Shown: in pieces, positions 16,580 through 27,025 of the stretch
Layout: each line of letters begins with the position of its first letter
How positions within the stretch are numbered: position 1 is the stretch's first letter
NCBI GenBank assembly: GCA_002730855.1
Contig: PCBA01000036.1
Span: forward strand, 1 to 35,323
Source of the DNA: Gammaproteobacteria bacterium
GTDB lineage: Bacteria > Pseudomonadota > Gammaproteobacteria > Magnimaribacterales > Magnimaribacteraceae
Direction: 5' to 3'
Length of the DNA stretch: 35,323 nucleotides
Notes under the pieces: model-generated
Seen by the model: only the letters and a program-made list of their open reading frames with translations
What the model was told of the DNA's origin: nothing
The model's database searches: none
Translations under genes and position numbers: made by a program

Positions 16580-17778
16580 TAAAGTCGAATTCCTTCTATG
16601 GAAGCAACAGTATCTATATCTTTATCACCTCTACCAGAAACGTTAACCACAATTGTCTGATCAGGTTCCATGGTAGGGGCTAATTTCTTAACATAAGCCA
16701 AGGCATGAGCTGACTCTAAGGCAGGCATTATTCCTTCTGTTTTCGTTAGCTCTTTGAAAGACTCCAAAGCCTCATCATCGTTTGCAACCACATATTCAGC
16801 TCTTCCAGTGTCTTTTAGCCACGCGTGTTCTGGTCCAACTCCTGGATAATCTAAACCAGCAGACAATGAGTGCGTTTCCATGATTTGACCAGACTCATCT
16901 TGCATTAGATAAGTTCTCATGCCGTGTAAAACACCTTCTTTGCCATCATTTAATGGGGCGGCATGCTTACCAGTGCTCAAACCTAAACCCCCTGCTTCTA
17001 CTCCAATTAACCTAACATCTTTAGATTGGATAAAAGGATAAAAAAGCCCTAAAGCGTTAGAGCCCCCTCCAACACAAGCCACTAACACATCCGGACTCTT
17101 GCCTATTTCTTTTTTACTTTGTTCTATTACCTCTTCGCCAACAACGGCATTAAAGTCCCTAACAATTAGTGGGTAAGGGTGCGGGCCAGCCACACTTCCA
17201 ATAATATAATAAGTATCATCCACGTTTGTTACCCAATCTCTCATGGCTTCATTCATGGCATCCTTTAAAGTGCGAGTTCCTGAACTTACTCCTACTACTT
17301 TTGCACCTAAAAGTTTCATTCTAAAAACATTCAATGATTGTCTATTTATATCTTCTTCCCCCATATAAACAACACATTCAAGCCCATGACGTGCAGCCAC
17401 AGTCGCACTTGCAACACCGTGCTGACCTGCTCCCGTTTCAGCTATGATCCTTTTTTTTCCCATATGTTTTGCAAGCAATATCTGGCCAACTGTATTGTTT
17501 ATTTTGTGAGCTCCAGTGTGATTTAAGTCTTCCCTTTTAAGGTAAACTTTTGCTCCACCTAATACCTCAGTCCACCTTTTAGCAAAATAAAGCGGGGAAG
17601 GTCTTCCAACATAATCAGAAAGGTCTTTACGAAAATTATTTAAGAAATTCTTATCTGTTTTAATTATTTTATATTGTTTATCAAGCTCGTCTAAGGCTGG
17701 GACTAGAGTCTCAGCCACATACCTTCCTCCATAGACTCCAAAACGGCCCTTGCTATCTGGAAAAGTATCTTCAGACAT
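16579..17778 (-). CDS. trpB: Tryptophan synthase beta subunit
   Basis: 399 aa. PLP enzyme that joins indole and serine to make tryptophan. The PLP lysine is Lys92 in HTGAHKINN, and the phosphate-binding loop is GGGSNA near residue 235. The frame allows a TTG start one codon earlier, but the ATG at 17776-17778 is preferred: an AGGAGG Shine-Dalgarno ends 4 bases before it and would touch the TTG. The start overlaps the trpF stop by 8 bases and the stop overlaps the trpA start (TAATG). trpF-trpB-trpA is one coupled set; trpE, trpG, trpD and trpC are not in this window. Confidence 0.97.
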   Translation of the reverse strand: MSEDTFPDSKGRFGVYGGRYVAETLVPALDELDKQYKIIKTDKNFLNNFRKDLSDYVGRPSPLYFAKRWTEVLGGAKVYLKREDLNHTGAHKINNTVGQILLAKHMGKKRIIAETGAGQHGVASATVAARHGLECVVYMGEEDINRQSLNVFRMKLLGAKVVGVSSGTRTLKDAMNEAMRDWVTNVDDTYYIIGSVAGPHPYPLIVRDFNAVVGEEVIEQSKKEIGKSPDVLVACVGGGSNALGLFYPFIQSKDVRLIGVEAGGLGLSTGKHAAPLNDGKEGVLHGMRTYLMQDESGQIMETHSLSAGLDYPGVGPEHAWLKDTGRAEYVVANDDEALESFKELTKTEGIMPALESAHALAYVKKLAPTMEPDQTIVVNVSGRGDKDIDTVASIEGIRL

Positions 17779-18394
17779 CAAACCTCCTAACTTTCTCTAT
17801 TAAATTCTTAACTTTTACTGGATCTTTAACACCCGGTTTAGACTCTACTCCTGTACTAACATCAACGCCCTTACAAGAAACAGAAGATAAAGCCTTTTCT
17901 ACATTCATTGTATCTATTCCACCTGCTAACAAGAAAGGAATTTTTACTCTAGTATTAATTAAATCCCAGTTGAATGTTTTTCCAGATCCTCCGTAAGAGT
18001 TTTTCTCATATGAGTCTAAAAGTAGCATCTTTGCATTCTTAAAAGTCTTATTTATATCCCTAAAATCTATACTCGCATTAACTCTTATGGCTTTTACAAA
18101 ATCTGTGTTGAAACTCTCGCAAAACTCGGCACCTTCCTCACCATGGAATTGAGGAATGGCTTGAGGAATCTTACTTAAACATTCTGATACAAAATCGTGA
18201 TTGCTATTAACAAAAACCAAAAATACCTCTACACGGTTCTTAATTGATTTTAATATATTTACCACCTTATCTATTTCTACAAATCTTTTGCTCTCTTCAT
18301 ACATGATAAAGCCCATAGCATCTACTCCCAAAGCTTCAACCATTTGAGCATCCTTCTCGGAAGTAATTCCACAAATTTTTATATAATGAGTCAT
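17771..18394 (-). CDS. trpF: Phosphoribosylanthranilate isomerase
   Basis: 207 aa. Converts N-(5'-phosphoribosyl)anthranilate to the carboxyphenylamino-deoxyribulose phosphate in tryptophan synthesis. The N-terminus [12 protein letters not shown] holds the catalytic cysteine (Cys8), and LLAGGID and [16 protein letters not shown] are the C-terminal phosphate-binding blocks. It is not fused to TrpC, as in Pseudomonas and unlike E. coli. 44 bases separate it from truA, the largest internal gap in the long operon, so an internal promoter there is possible. Confidence 0.96.
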   Translation of the reverse strand: MTHYIKICGITSEKDAQMVEALGVDAMGFIMYEESKRFVEIDKVVNILKSIKNRVEVFLVFVNSNHDFVSECLSKIPQAIPQFHGEEGAEFCESFNTDFVKAIRVNASIDFRDINKTFKNAKMLLLDSYEKNSYGGSGKTFNWDLINTRVKIPFLLAGGIDTMNVEKALSSVSCKGVDVSTGVESKPGVKDPVKVKNLIEKVRRFDV

Positions 18395-18438
18395 GTTATT
18401 ATCTCAATTATAACTTATCTGTTTTGACGAATAATTTC

Positions 18439-19230
18439 TTACAAAATTGTAATCTTTGGCTTAGGTAATCCAAAGCTTCTTGGGTATTCAGGTCCTACAA
18501 AATATAAACCTGATGCATTTACTGTTTTACCTGCTTCTTTCCTATCTTTTAGCTCCAATATATTTCTAACATCTAGCGGTTGAATTTCTTTTTTACCCAC
18601 CATTATCAAAGTGCCAACAATCACTCTAACCATATGTAATAAAAAAGCGTTAGCCTTTAGATCAATATATATAAATTCCTTATTTCTATTTATTTCTATG
18701 TGCTTCATATTCCTAATGGACGTCTTTGATTGGCACCCTGAACCTCGAAAAGAACTAAAATCATGTTCTCCTATTAAATATTTAATAGCTCTCTTCATGG
18801 CCTTTAAGTCTAATTCAGCTGGAATAAATAAAGACCTATTAGCCCACAGAGCAGAAGGTGAATTTGTGTTTCTTATGATATATCTATAAGACCTATATTT
18901 CGCAGAGAATCTTGCATGAAACGAATCTTCTAGTTCTTTAGCCCATACGACTCTTATATCATGGGGTAGATACGAATTTACTCCTCTTACCCACTCATGT
19001 TCTCGTCTAGAAGACTCCGTTTTAAAGTGAACGACCTGCATTAAAGCGTGCACCCCACTGTCTGTCCTTCCACTACAGAATGATCTTACTGAATGGTTGG
19101 CAACCTTAGAAAGGCTATCCTCTACATGTCCTTGGATAGTTCTTTTACTGCTTTTTTGCTTCTGGAAACCTAGATAATTAGTACCTTCATACTCTAGACC
19201 AAGAGCCACATGATAATTATCCTCGACCAT
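18439..19230 (-). CDS. truA: tRNA pseudouridine(38-40) synthase TruA
   Basis: 263 aa. Makes pseudouridine at positions 38, 39 and 40 in the anticodon arm. The catalytic aspartate is Asp57 in GRTDSGVHA; other family blocks are LEYEGTNYLGFQ at the N-terminus and FLLHMVRVIVG in the second half. Its first 14 bases overlap the end of the small FimV-like gene. The fimV-truA-trpF order is that of Pseudomonas. Confidence 0.96.
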   Translation of the reverse strand: MVEDNYHVALGLEYEGTNYLGFQKQKSSKRTIQGHVEDSLSKVANHSVRSFCSGRTDSGVHALMQVVHFKTESSRREHEWVRGVNSYLPHDIRVVWAKELEDSFHARFSAKYRSYRYIIRNTNSPSALWANRSLFIPAELDLKAMKRAIKYLIGEHDFSSFRGSGCQSKTSIRNMKHIEINRNKEFIYIDLKANAFLLHMVRVIVGTLIMVGKKEIQPLDVRNILELKDRKEAGKTVNASGLYFVGPEYPRSFGLPKPKITIL

Positions 19231-19564
19231 TAGAAATTTGATCTAAGAGAGAATCGGCAATTTTCTTTTCTTTACTAGACAATTCATTAGACTCAACAAC
19301 TTCTATTAACAATCTATAAGCCTCGGACAGTTGATCCATCTCTATTAAACTCCTTGATAGATTAATTTTAGCTATATTCTCATCTCCAACTTCAGACAAA
19401 TTTGAGGCTTCTATAGTAGGTTTACTAGTGCTTCTTTCAAACCTTAGCGCCAAAATAACCAAACAAAAAAAACACAAACCTACAATCAAGCCTGCTACTC
19501 CACCTAAATTAATACCTGTAACGAAAAAGAAGGCAGTCTCTAAATTTACAAAAAAGTTTTCCAT
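19217..19564 (-). CDS. Very short FimV-like membrane protein
   Basis: 115 aa. One hydrophobic segment at about 19-41, then a charged linker, then a helical stretch at about 62-110 (IAKINLSRSLIEMDQLSEAYRLLIEVV) that reads like the C-terminal TPR-type motif of FimV (lysine/leucine helix, YIEMGD-like turn, second helix ending in LLxEV). It sits between asd and truA, the locus of fimV in Pseudomonas, where the protein is several hundred residues and has a periplasmic LysM domain and an acidic cytoplasmic region. Here LysM and almost everything else are missing, yet the frame is intact. FimV organises polar type IV pili and secretion; what this remnant does is unknown. Confidence 0.7.
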   Translation of the reverse strand: MENFFVNLETAFFFVTGINLGGVAGLIVGLCFFCLVILALRFERSTSKPTIEASNLSEVGDENIAKINLSRSLIEMDQLSEAYRLLIEVVESNELSSKEKKIADSLLDQISNGRG

Positions 19565-19572
19565 TAATTTAA

Positions 19573-20580
19573 TCAGTCAAACAATAATGAGGCTATTTGA
19601 ATGCTATTTAAGGCTGCTCCTTTTAGCAAGTTATCAGCTACAATCCAAAGATTGAGCCTATTGTCACTCCATAAGTCTTTTCGTATTCTCCCTACTTGAA
19701 CTAAGTTATTTCCATCACCATCCGTGAAAGCAGTTGGATAATCTTCTTCAGAAATGCCGTATTTAATTGATAATCCTGATGCTTCTTTTAAAAGAGAAAC
19801 TGCCAGCTTTTCCGTTATAGGTTTTTTAGTCTTTATATGAACTGATTCCGAATGACCATTAAGGACAGGGACTCTTACACACGTAGCTGCTACTTCTATA
19901 TTTGAATCTAGTATTTTATGAGTTTCTTTAACTAATTTATTTTCTTCTCTTGTGTACCTATTCTCTTCAAAAACATCGCAATGAGGAAGAACATTGTTAG
20001 CAATTGGTTTTGCATATACAGAACTATTAAAATTCTTCTTTCCTCTGTATGCATCTATTTGACTAATTAACTCTTCCGTAGCTTCTTTACCAGTTCCAGA
20101 AACTGCCTGAAATGTAGTAACATCAATTCTTTCTATAATAAACTCATCATGTAGAGGTTTTAAAGCTACTAGCATCTGAATGGTTGAACAGTTTGGATTT
20201 GCAATAATGCCAGGCAACTGAAATTGATCCAACACTTCGCTATTAACTTCGGGCACCACTAAAGGGATTTGCTCTTGATATCTAAAACATGAAGAATTAT
20301 CAACCACAACACATCCTTGAGATACTGCCTTGGGTGCATAGATAGAAGCCACCGAAGATCCTGCCGAAAAAAGAGCAAGGTCTGTGTCAGTAAAATTAAA
20401 TTCAGACAATTCTCTAACCTTATAATTTTTTCCTCTAAAGATAATTTCTTTACCTTTAGAGTTGCTACTTGCTAGTAAAACTATTTCAGAATCTTTGAAC
20501 GAATCTTCAAGAATCTTTAAGAAGGCCTGTCCAACCATTCCTGTAGCTCCAACTATTGCTATCTTATTCGCTTTATTCAT
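19573..20580 (-). CDS. asd: Aspartate-semialdehyde dehydrogenase
   Basis: 335 aa. Reduces aspartyl phosphate to aspartate semialdehyde, the branch point for lysine/diaminopimelate, threonine and methionine. The NADP-binding loop is GATGMVG (11-17) and the catalytic nucleophile is Cys131 in NPNCSTIQM; SGTGKEA follows at about 180. Length and motifs match the Gram-positive/archaeal-like Asd2 group often seen beside leuB. One base separates it from leuB upstream. Confidence 0.96.
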   Translation of the reverse strand: MNKANKIAIVGATGMVGQAFLKILEDSFKDSEIVLLASSNSKGKEIIFRGKNYKVRELSEFNFTDTDLALFSAGSSVASIYAPKAVSQGCVVVDNSSCFRYQEQIPLVVPEVNSEVLDQFQLPGIIANPNCSTIQMLVALKPLHDEFIIERIDVTTFQAVSGTGKEATEELISQIDAYRGKKNFNSSVYAKPIANNVLPHCDVFEENRYTREENKLVKETHKILDSNIEVAATCVRVPVLNGHSESVHIKTKKPITEKLAVSLLKEASGLSIKYGISEEDYPTAFTDGDGNNLVQVGRIRKDLWSDNRLNLWIVADNLLKGAALNSIQIASLLFD

Positions 20581-20581
20581 C

Positions 20582-21658
20582 TTAATTTTTTAGATTATCT
20601 AGTACTTTTTTTCCCATCTCATCTGTGCTCAATTGTGTATCTTGCGACCCTTCTAGGTCATGAGTCCTATACCCCTCTGCAAGAACTTTATCAATAGCTA
20701 CTTCAATATTACTTGCCGCTTCTTCAAAACCAAAACTATACCTAAGCATCATTGCCGCAGAAAGAATAGTAGCCAATGGGTTAGCTAACCCCTTTCCCGC
20801 TATGTCTGGTGCAGAGCCATGAACCGGCTCAAACATACCCTTATTTTCGGAATTAACAGAAGCTGAGGGCAACATCCCAATGGAGCCTGTCATCATTGCA
20901 GCTATATCCGACAATATATCCCCAAACAAATTACCTGTAACTATTACATCGAATTGCTTTGGTTCCCTTACTAATTGCATAGCCGCGTTATCTACCAACA
21001 TATGAGATAATTTTACATCAGGGTATTCTTTAGAGAGATCTGAAATTACCTCTCTCCATAAAACACTAACTTCAAGGACATTTGCTTTATCTACTGAGCA
21101 AAGATTCTTATTTCTTTTTTGAGCGGCTTCAAATGCCACCCTGCCTATTCTCTCGATCTCTTCTTGACTGTATATCATGGTATTAAAAGCTACTGGTTTA
21201 TCTTCTTTTCTCCCTCTTGGTTCTCCGAAGTAGATTCCACCTGTTAATTCTCTGATGATTAACAAATCTAGATTCTCAACCTTTTCTGGCTTTAAGCTCG
21301 ATGAAGAAGTTAAATGCTTAGAAAGAATTGCAGGTCTAAAATTAGCAAATAAATCTAGTTCTGATCTTAACCCTAATAAAGCTCTTTCTGGTCTGTATTG
21401 ATACTCTAATTCATCCCATTGGTGCCCTCCAACAGCGCCTAATAAGATCGAATCAGCTTTCCTGGCTGCTTCTAAAGTCTCTTCAGGTAAAGGTATTCCT
21501 GTTTCTTCATAGGCAGACCCTCCTACCAAAGCTTCCTCGAAGGATAAACCTAAGTCGTAGATATGACTTACAGATTCAAGGATATTTTTAGCGGGTTTAC
21601 ATACTTCAGGACCTATACCATCACCAGGAAGTATGAGTATTGTTTTTTTCTTATTCAT
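20582..21658 (-). CDS. leuB: 3-isopropylmalate dehydrogenase
   Basis: 358 aa. Oxidative decarboxylation of 3-isopropylmalate in leucine synthesis. Family blocks: [11 protein letters not shown] at the N-terminus, [11 protein letters not shown] (about 92-102), [11 protein letters not shown] (about 137-147), VDNAAMQLV, and [15 protein letters not shown] (about 276-290), which binds NAD. The start overlaps the leuD stop by 8 bases (ATGAATAA). Confidence 0.97.
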   Translation of the reverse strand: MNKKKTILILPGDGIGPEVCKPAKNILESVSHIYDLGLSFEEALVGGSAYEETGIPLPEETLEAARKADSILLGAVGGHQWDELEYQYRPERALLGLRSELDLFANFRPAILSKHLTSSSSLKPEKVENLDLLIIRELTGGIYFGEPRGRKEDKPVAFNTMIYSQEEIERIGRVAFEAAQKRNKNLCSVDKANVLEVSVLWREVISDLSKEYPDVKLSHMLVDNAAMQLVREPKQFDVIVTGNLFGDILSDIAAMMTGSIGMLPSASVNSENKGMFEPVHGSAPDIAGKGLANPLATILSAAMMLRYSFGFEEAASNIEVAIDKVLAEGYRTHDLEGSQDTQLSTDEMGKKVLDNLKN

Positions 21659-22295
21659 CAGTATTAAAAATCCATGGAGCTTCTTTTTCTCTCTTTAATT
21701 CATATTGTTTTATTTCTTCAGAGTACTTTAAGCTAAGGCCTATCTCGTCTAAACCTTCTAAGATGCACTGTTTTCTAAAGGGATCTATATCAAAATCTGT
21801 TAATTTCTTTCCTCCACATAAAATTATTTGTTCAATTAAATCTACTTCAATTTCTTTGTTCTCTTCAGAAAGAAGGAACAAATCTTCAATAATATTTTCA
21901 GGCAATTTAATGGGCAAGAGCCCATTGTTGAAGCAGTTATTATAAAAAATATCGGCAAAGCTTTCAGCAATGACAACCTTAAAACCATAATCCATTAAAG
22001 ACCAAACGGCATGTTCTCTACTTGAACCACATCCAAAATTCTTCCTACTAATCAAAATATCAGCGCCTGTATATTTATCTTGATTAAGAACAAAGTCTTC
22101 CTTTAAAGACCTATTATTATTATCTTGCCCTGGGTACCCTTCATCTTCATATCTCCAAGCATCAAAAAGATTAGGTCCAAAACCACTCTTCTTAATCGAC
22201 TTCAAGAATTGCTTTGGAATAATTTGGTCTGTATCTACGTTATCTCTAGACAAAGGTATAATTCTTCCAGAATGGAAAATATACTGATTCTTCAT
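21651..22295 (-). CDS. leuD: 3-isopropylmalate dehydratase small subunit
   Basis: 214 aa. The swivelling subunit of the LeuCD isomerase. Typical blocks: [13 protein letters not shown] (about 20-32), [13 protein letters not shown] (about 86-98) and [11 protein letters not shown] (about 118-128). Its start overlaps the leuC stop by one base (TAATG), which fits equal subunit production. Confidence 0.97.
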   Translation of the reverse strand: MKNQYIFHSGRIIPLSRDNVDTDQIIPKQFLKSIKKSGFGPNLFDAWRYEDEGYPGQDNNNRSLKEDFVLNQDKYTGADILISRKNFGCGSSREHAVWSLMDYGFKVVIAESFADIFYNNCFNNGLLPIKLPENIIEDLFLLSEENKEIEVDLIEQIILCGGKKLTDFDIDPFRKQCILEGLDEIGLSLKYSEEIKQYELKREKEAPWIFNTDE

Positions 22296-23686
22296 TAAAA
22301 GAACTCCCTTACATCAACAAATTTTCCTTCTATGGCTGAAGCTGCTGCTGTAGCTGGACTAACTAAATGAGTTCTACCTCCATAACCTTGCCTGCCTTCA
22401 AAATTACGGTTTGAAGTAGATGCACAATGCTCCCTCTCTCCTAAATGATCTGGATTCATTGCTAAACACATAGAACATCCTGGTGCTCTCCATTCAAACC
22501 CAGATTCTTTAAAAACCTTATCTAACCCTTCTTTTATTGCTTGCTCAGCTACAAGCCCAGATCCTGGAACAACAATAGCCCTTTTAATTTCTGGAGAGAT
22601 CTTCTTTCCTTCAATTATTTTTGCTGCCAACCTAAGGTCTTCGATTCTAGAATTTGTGCACGATCCTATAAAGATCTGATCTAGCTTAATATCGGAAATT
22701 TTCATTCCTGCTTCAAGGCCCATATATTCAAGGGCATGCAGAATAGACTCAGAATCCGCCTCTGGGACTATCCCATCAACATCAAGGACCATCTCTGGTG
22801 AGGTGCCCCATGTAACCTGAGGTTTAAGACTCGATCCATCTATGAAAATAGTTTCATCAAAATGCGCATCTTGATCACTTTTTAAATCTTTCCAATCAGA
22901 TGAAGCTACTTCCCACTCTTCTTCTTTAGGGGCAAAGGGTCTATTTTTTACGTATTCTTCAGTTATTTCATCAAACGCAACTAGACCTACCCTAGCTCCT
23001 GCTTCTATCGACATATTACATACTGTCATCCTGCCTTCAATGCTCATATTTTCTATAACAGATCCAGAATATTCAATAGCATAACCTGTTCCACCGGCAG
23101 TACCGATTTTACCTATCACAGCTAAAGTAACATCTTTAGCTGTAACTCCTGGAGAAAGCTTACCGTCAATTAAAACTTTCATATTTTTTAATTTAGATGC
23201 TTTTAAACATTGAGTTGCTAACACATGTTCTACTTCAGAAGTGCCTATCCCCATGGCAAGAGTGGCTAGAGCTCCATGTGTGGATGTGTGAGAATCACCA
23301 CAAACTAGAGTCATACCAGGCAAAGTTACCCCTTGCTCAGGCCCCACTACATGAACTATCCCTTGCCTCTTATCCAGAATATCAAATTGAAGAATACCTA
23401 AATCAGAACAATTTTTATCAAGTGTTGTTACTTGAAGTTTTGCAACTTCATCTTTAATTCCTTCTATACCTTTCTCTCTTTCAGTTGTAGGAACATTGTG
23501 ATCTGGAGTAGCTATAATTGAAGATATTCGCCATGGCTCTCTCCCGTTCATTTTTAGACCTTCAAAAGCCTGAGGTGAAGTTACTTCATGTATTAAATGC
23601 CTATCAATATAGAGCAAAAAAGTACCGTCTTCTCTTTCTGCAACTTCATGAGAATCCCACAATTTATCGTAAAGCGTTTTAGCCAT
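22295..23686 (-). CDS. leuC: 3-isopropylmalate dehydratase large subunit
   Basis: 463 aa. Catalytic Fe-S subunit of isopropylmalate isomerase. The 4Fe-4S ligands are Cys343 (GSCTNSR), Cys404 and Cys407 (CSMC), as in E. coli LeuC. Also present are [17 protein letters not shown] and [10 protein letters not shown] blocks. It starts 5 bases after the aroC stop. leuA is not in the window, and no leucine-rich leader peptide is seen upstream. Confidence 0.97.
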   Translation of the reverse strand: MAKTLYDKLWDSHEVAEREDGTFLLYIDRHLIHEVTSPQAFEGLKMNGREPWRISSIIATPDHNVPTTEREKGIEGIKDEVAKLQVTTLDKNCSDLGILQFDILDKRQGIVHVVGPEQGVTLPGMTLVCGDSHTSTHGALATLAMGIGTSEVEHVLATQCLKASKLKNMKVLIDGKLSPGVTAKDVTLAVIGKIGTAGGTGYAIEYSGSVIENMSIEGRMTVCNMSIEAGARVGLVAFDEITEEYVKNRPFAPKEEEWEVASSDWKDLKSDQDAHFDETIFIDGSSLKPQVTWGTSPEMVLDVDGIVPEADSESILHALEYMGLEAGMKISDIKLDQIFIGSCTNSRIEDLRLAAKIIEGKKISPEIKRAIVVPGSGLVAEQAIKEGLDKVFKESGFEWRAPGCSMCLAMNPDHLGEREHCASTSNRNFEGRQGYGGRTHLVSPATAAASAIEGKFVDVREFF

Positions 23687-23691
23687 GTTAA

Positions 23692-24789
23692 TTACTGTTT
23701 AGAAGGGATATCAGGAGTATCAGATACTACATCAGCATTTTGAGCCCTATTTCTTAAGAAATGATCAATCAAAACTAGAGCTAACATAGCTTCAGCAATA
23801 GGTGTAGCTCTAATACCAACGCATGGATCATGACGACCTTTAACCTTTACCTTAGTTGCACTACCTGTAGTGTCTACAGTGTCACCTTCCTTTGCAATAC
23901 TAGAAGTAGGCTTTAAAGCTATTCCAGCGACTATTTCTTGGCCAGTACTTATTCCTCCAGCAATACCTCCAGAAGAATTTGTTTTAAAGCCTTTGGGAGT
24001 AATTTCATCCCTGCTTTCAGATCCTTTAGCGCTTACCAAACTAAATCCATTGCCTATTTCTACACCTTTGACTGCATTAATACTCATAAGACCTTTTGCT
24101 ATATCAGCATCAAGTTTGTCAAAAACTGGCTCTCCAAGCCCAATAGGTAAATTAGAAGCCATCACCTCAATTCTTGCTCCAATAGAATCCCCTTCTGACC
24201 TTAAATCATCTATTAGAGTTTCTATACTTCCAACAATCTCAGGATCCGGACAAAAGAATATATTCTTGTCTACTTCAGCAAGATCAACTTTCTTAACACT
24301 TATATCTCCTATCTGAGATAAATAACCTTTAATATTCACCCCAACTACCTCTTTTAAGTATTTTTTTGCAATTGAGCCGGCAGCTACCCTCATAGTGGTT
24401 TCCCTTGCCGAAGATCTTCCACCTCCTCTATGATCTCTAAAACCATACTTTTTGGTATAGGTATAATCTGCATGAGAAGGCCTAAAGACTTTTTTTAAAT
24501 CATCATAATCTTTGGATTTTTGATCTTTATTCTTAATCAATAAGCCTATAGGTGTTCCGGTTGTCTTACCTTCAAATACACCTGAAAGTATTTCAACTGA
24601 ATCATCTTCTTTCCTTTGAGTCGTGTATTTAGAACTTCCTGGTTTTCTTCTATCTAAATCTTTTTGTATATCTTCAGCTTTAAGCTCTAATCCTGGAGGG
24701 CATCCGTCAATAATACAGCCAAGAGCAACCCCATGACTCTCACCAAAAGTGGTCACTACAAACGATTTTCCAAATGAATTTCCTGACAT
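23692..24789 (-). CDS. aroC: Chorismate synthase
   Basis: 365 aa. Converts 5-enolpyruvylshikimate-3-phosphate to chorismate with reduced FMN. Signature blocks: [14 protein letters not shown] (about 17-30), RPSHADYTY (about 103-111), [11 protein letters not shown] (about 122-132) and the C-terminal [18 protein letters not shown]. It is the first gene of the long leftward operon, and so the promoter in front of it would drive all thirteen genes. In Pseudomonas aroC lies elsewhere, so its position ahead of leuC looks derived (from memory). Confidence 0.97.
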   Translation of the reverse strand: MSGNSFGKSFVVTTFGESHGVALGCIIDGCPPGLELKAEDIQKDLDRRKPGSSKYTTQRKEDDSVEILSGVFEGKTTGTPIGLLIKNKDQKSKDYDDLKKVFRPSHADYTYTKKYGFRDHRGGGRSSARETTMRVAAGSIAKKYLKEVVGVNIKGYLSQIGDISVKKVDLAEVDKNIFFCPDPEIVGSIETLIDDLRSEGDSIGARIEVMASNLPIGLGEPVFDKLDADIAKGLMSINAVKGVEIGNGFSLVSAKGSESRDEITPKGFKTNSSGGIAGGISTGQEIVAGIALKPTSSIAKEGDTVDTTGSATKVKVKGRHDPCVGIRATPIAEAMLALVLIDHFLRNRAQNADVVSDTPDIPSKQ

Positions 24790-24820
24790 GTTCTTATCTA
24801 AATCTTGTTTTGGGGGTGCG

Positions 24821-24826
24821 ATTATA
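24821..24826 (-). promoter_or_regulatory. Candidate -10 box for the aroC-purF operon
   Basis: On the minus strand this reads TATAAT, 31 bases before the aroC start. The region 16-18 bases further upstream has no good -35. It is the best promoter-like element in the 122-base gap between aroC and the HAD gene. Confidence 0.45.
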
Positions 24827-24911
24827 GGATTTTTCAGCTTTTTAGGTATTAAATTTAATATTTATTTCATATTTTCAATATACTGAGAACCTTATTTTAA
24901 TGAGAAAACAT

Positions 24912-25556
24912 ATGATTAAAGCAGTATTCTGGGATTTTGGAGGTGTCATAACTAGCAGTCCCTTTGAAGCCTTCAATAAGTATGAAGAAGAAAATAATTT
25001 GCCTTCTAACTTCCTTAGAAAGGTAAACTCGACAAATCCAGATGATAACGCATGGGCAAAATTAGAAAGGAGCAAAGTTAATTTAGATGAGTTCGACCTT
25101 TTATTTGAAAAAGAAACTAAAGATCTAGGCTATGCAATAAAAGGGAAAGAAGTTATAGCCTTGCTCCAAGGTAAAGTAAGACCAGAGATGGTTAAAGCAC
25201 TACAAAATATTAAAGGAAAACTAATACAAGCATGCTTAACAAATAATATCCAGTCACTGAAGGAAGAAACCTTTGATAACGGAAATGTATCTGTAGCAGG
25301 TAAAAACGATGAAATCATGGAATTATTTGATTTCGTGATTGAATCCAGCAAAGTAAATGTGAGAAAGCCCGATCCTGCTTTTTATAAAATGGCATGTGAG
25401 AAAGCAGAAATAGAACCTTCTGAAGCAGTCTTCCTGGACGACTTAGGCATCAATCTAAAACCTGCAAAACAGTTGGGAATGGAGACAATAAAAGTAATTG
25501 ACTCTATAGATGCACTAAATGAATTACAAAAACTTATCCCAACGAAAATACTATAG
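24912..25556 (+). CDS. HAD-superfamily hydrolase, subfamily IA (ACAD10/epoxide-hydrolase N-domain-like phosphatase)
   Basis: 214 aa from the chosen start. The motif I segment is FWDFGGVI: the nucleophile Asp is present, but the usual second acid is Gly, as in the ACAD10/epoxide-hydrolase N-terminal branch. Motif II is the CLTNN block, motif III the lysine in VRKPDPAFY, and motif IV FLDDLGIN. Substrate unknown; probably a small phosphate ester. An earlier in-frame ATG at 24900 would add four residues; the ATG at 24912 is preferred because it gives the family start MIKAVFWDFGG, and a possible -10 (TATACT, 24879-24884) would leave the first ATG a leader of only about nine bases. It ends two bases from the convergent prpD stop. 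Confidence 0.85.
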   Translation: MIKAVFWDFGGVITSSPFEAFNKYEEENNLPSNFLRKVNSTNPDDNAWAKLERSKVNLDEFDLLFEKETKDLGYAIKGKEVIALLQGKVRPEMVKALQNIKGKLIQACLTNNIQSLKEETFDNGNVSVAGKNDEIMELFDFVIESSKVNVRKPDPAFYKMACEKAEIEPSEAVFLDDLGINLKPAKQLGMETIKVIDSIDALNELQKLIPTKIL

Positions 25557-25558
25557 AG

Positions 25559-27007
25559 TTATTCTGCAATCATTAAATTCATAAAATCAATAACTGAGGT
25601 ATTCTCCAAAGTTGATTGATCGTCACACAAAGAAAGAATTTCTTTACTCCTACTGTCAGAAAACTGGGTACTTAAATTATTCCTAAATTTTTCTATTAAA
25701 AGAGGGATGCCTTGTTCTCTTCTTCGTCTATGACCAATTGGATATTCAACTTCTACCTTTTCAGTTGAAGAACCATCTTTATAGTGAATAATAATTGCAT
25801 TGGCTATGGATCTTTTATCGTCTTCCAAATATTCTTTGGTATATCTTTTATCTTCTTTAATTACCATTTTTCTTCTCAATTCATCTATCTTAGGATCGGA
25901 AGCAACATCATCTTCATAGTCTTCTGCAACTAGATCTCCTTTTAAAAGGCCTATCGCTGTCATGTATTGAATACAGTGATCTCTATCAGCTGGGTTATTT
26001 AAAGTGCCCTCTTTACTAATGATTCTTATTGCTGATTCATGAGTAGTAATTTCAATAGTGTCTATTTCATCCAATCTGTCTTTAATTTCCTCATGCAGAA
26101 TAACAGCAGCTTCTACCGAAGTTTGTGCATGGAATTCTGCGGGGAAAGAGATCTTAAATAAAATATTCTCCATGACATAAGAATTAAATTCTCTAGGTAA
26201 ACTAAATTGGTTACCTTTAAATTGGACATCATAAAAACCCCAAGTAGGAGCTGTTAAAACACTTGGGTAGCCTATTTGCCCTTTTTGAGTTAATAAAACT
26301 AATTGAAGTGCTCTACTTGTTGCGTCTCCAGCCGCCCAAGATTTTCTTGGACCTGCGTTTGGTGCATGCCTATAAGTTCTCAAACTCTGTCCATCGACCC
26401 AAGCTTGGGACAAAGCATCTATTGTTTGTTCCTTGTTCAATCCTAGCATCGCAGAAATAACAGCTGTAGATGCCACCTTAACCAAAACAACATGGTCTAA
26501 ACCAACCCTATTAAAGCTATTTTCTAGAGCAAGAATTCCCTGTATTTCATGAGCTTTAATCATATAAGTCAGGACATCTTTCATTAATAAAGGATCTTTT
26601 CTTTCAGAGGTATTTTTTTGAGATATGTAATCTGCTGCAGCTAAGATTCCACCTAAATTATCAGATGGATGACCCCACTCCGCAGCAAGCCAAGTATCAT
26701 TAAAATCTAGCCATCTTATTATCGCTCCAATATCCCAAGCACCTTTGACAGGGTCTACAACATGTTTAGTACCTGGAACTCTTACTCCTCCAGGAACTTC
26801 TGTCCCCTCGACATAAGGACCTAAAAGTTTCACACAATCGGGGAAAGTTAGAGCTAAAAGTCCACAACCTAAAGTATCCATTAAGCAATACCTCGCTGTG
26901 CTGTATGCTTCATCACTATCTATTTGTTTATCAAGCACATAGTCAGTAATTTTTACTAATACGCCATCTGGACTTGGACGTACGTTAGTTTCAACGTTTC
27001 CGGACAT
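25559..27007 (-). CDS. prpD: 2-methylcitrate dehydratase PrpD
   Basis: 482 aa, usual length. Dehydrates 2-methylcitrate to 2-methylaconitate in propionyl-CoA degradation; a MmgE/PrpD family enzyme that needs no Fe-S cluster. Family blocks include [31 protein letters not shown] and the C-terminal [10 protein letters not shown]. An AAGGAAG ribosome site precedes the ATG. It is the last gene of the thrH-prpB-prpC-prpD operon, 18 bases after prpC. The next step (methylaconitate hydration) would fall to AcnB, encoded at 8.6 kb. Confidence 0.95.
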   Translation of the reverse strand: MSGNVETNVRPSPDGVLVKITDYVLDKQIDSDEAYSTARYCLMDTLGCGLLALTFPDCVKLLGPYVEGTEVPGGVRVPGTKHVVDPVKGAWDIGAIIRWLDFNDTWLAAEWGHPSDNLGGILAAADYISQKNTSERKDPLLMKDVLTYMIKAHEIQGILALENSFNRVGLDHVVLVKVASTAVISAMLGLNKEQTIDALSQAWVDGQSLRTYRHAPNAGPRKSWAAGDATSRALQLVLLTQKGQIGYPSVLTAPTWGFYDVQFKGNQFSLPREFNSYVMENILFKISFPAEFHAQTSVEAAVILHEEIKDRLDEIDTIEITTHESAIRIISKEGTLNNPADRDHCIQYMTAIGLLKGDLVAEDYEDDVASDPKIDELRRKMVIKEDKRYTKEYLEDDKRSIANAIIIHYKDGSSTEKVEVEYPIGHRRRREQGIPLLIEKFRNNLSTQFSDSRSKEILSLCDDQSTLENTSVIDFMNLMIAE

Positions 27008-27025
27008 TATTTTCTTCCTTAAATA

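Noticed and set aside
23870-24316. 148-codon open frame antisense to aroC
   Set aside because: It lies wholly inside a clear aroC, is serine/proline/isoleucine-rich in the way antisense frames of AT-rich genes are, and resembles no family.
24790-24911. Riboswitch, leader peptide or attenuator for the aroC-leu-trp operon
   Set aside because: The gap is short and has neither a run of Leu or Trp codons in a small frame nor alternative hairpins with a T-tract.
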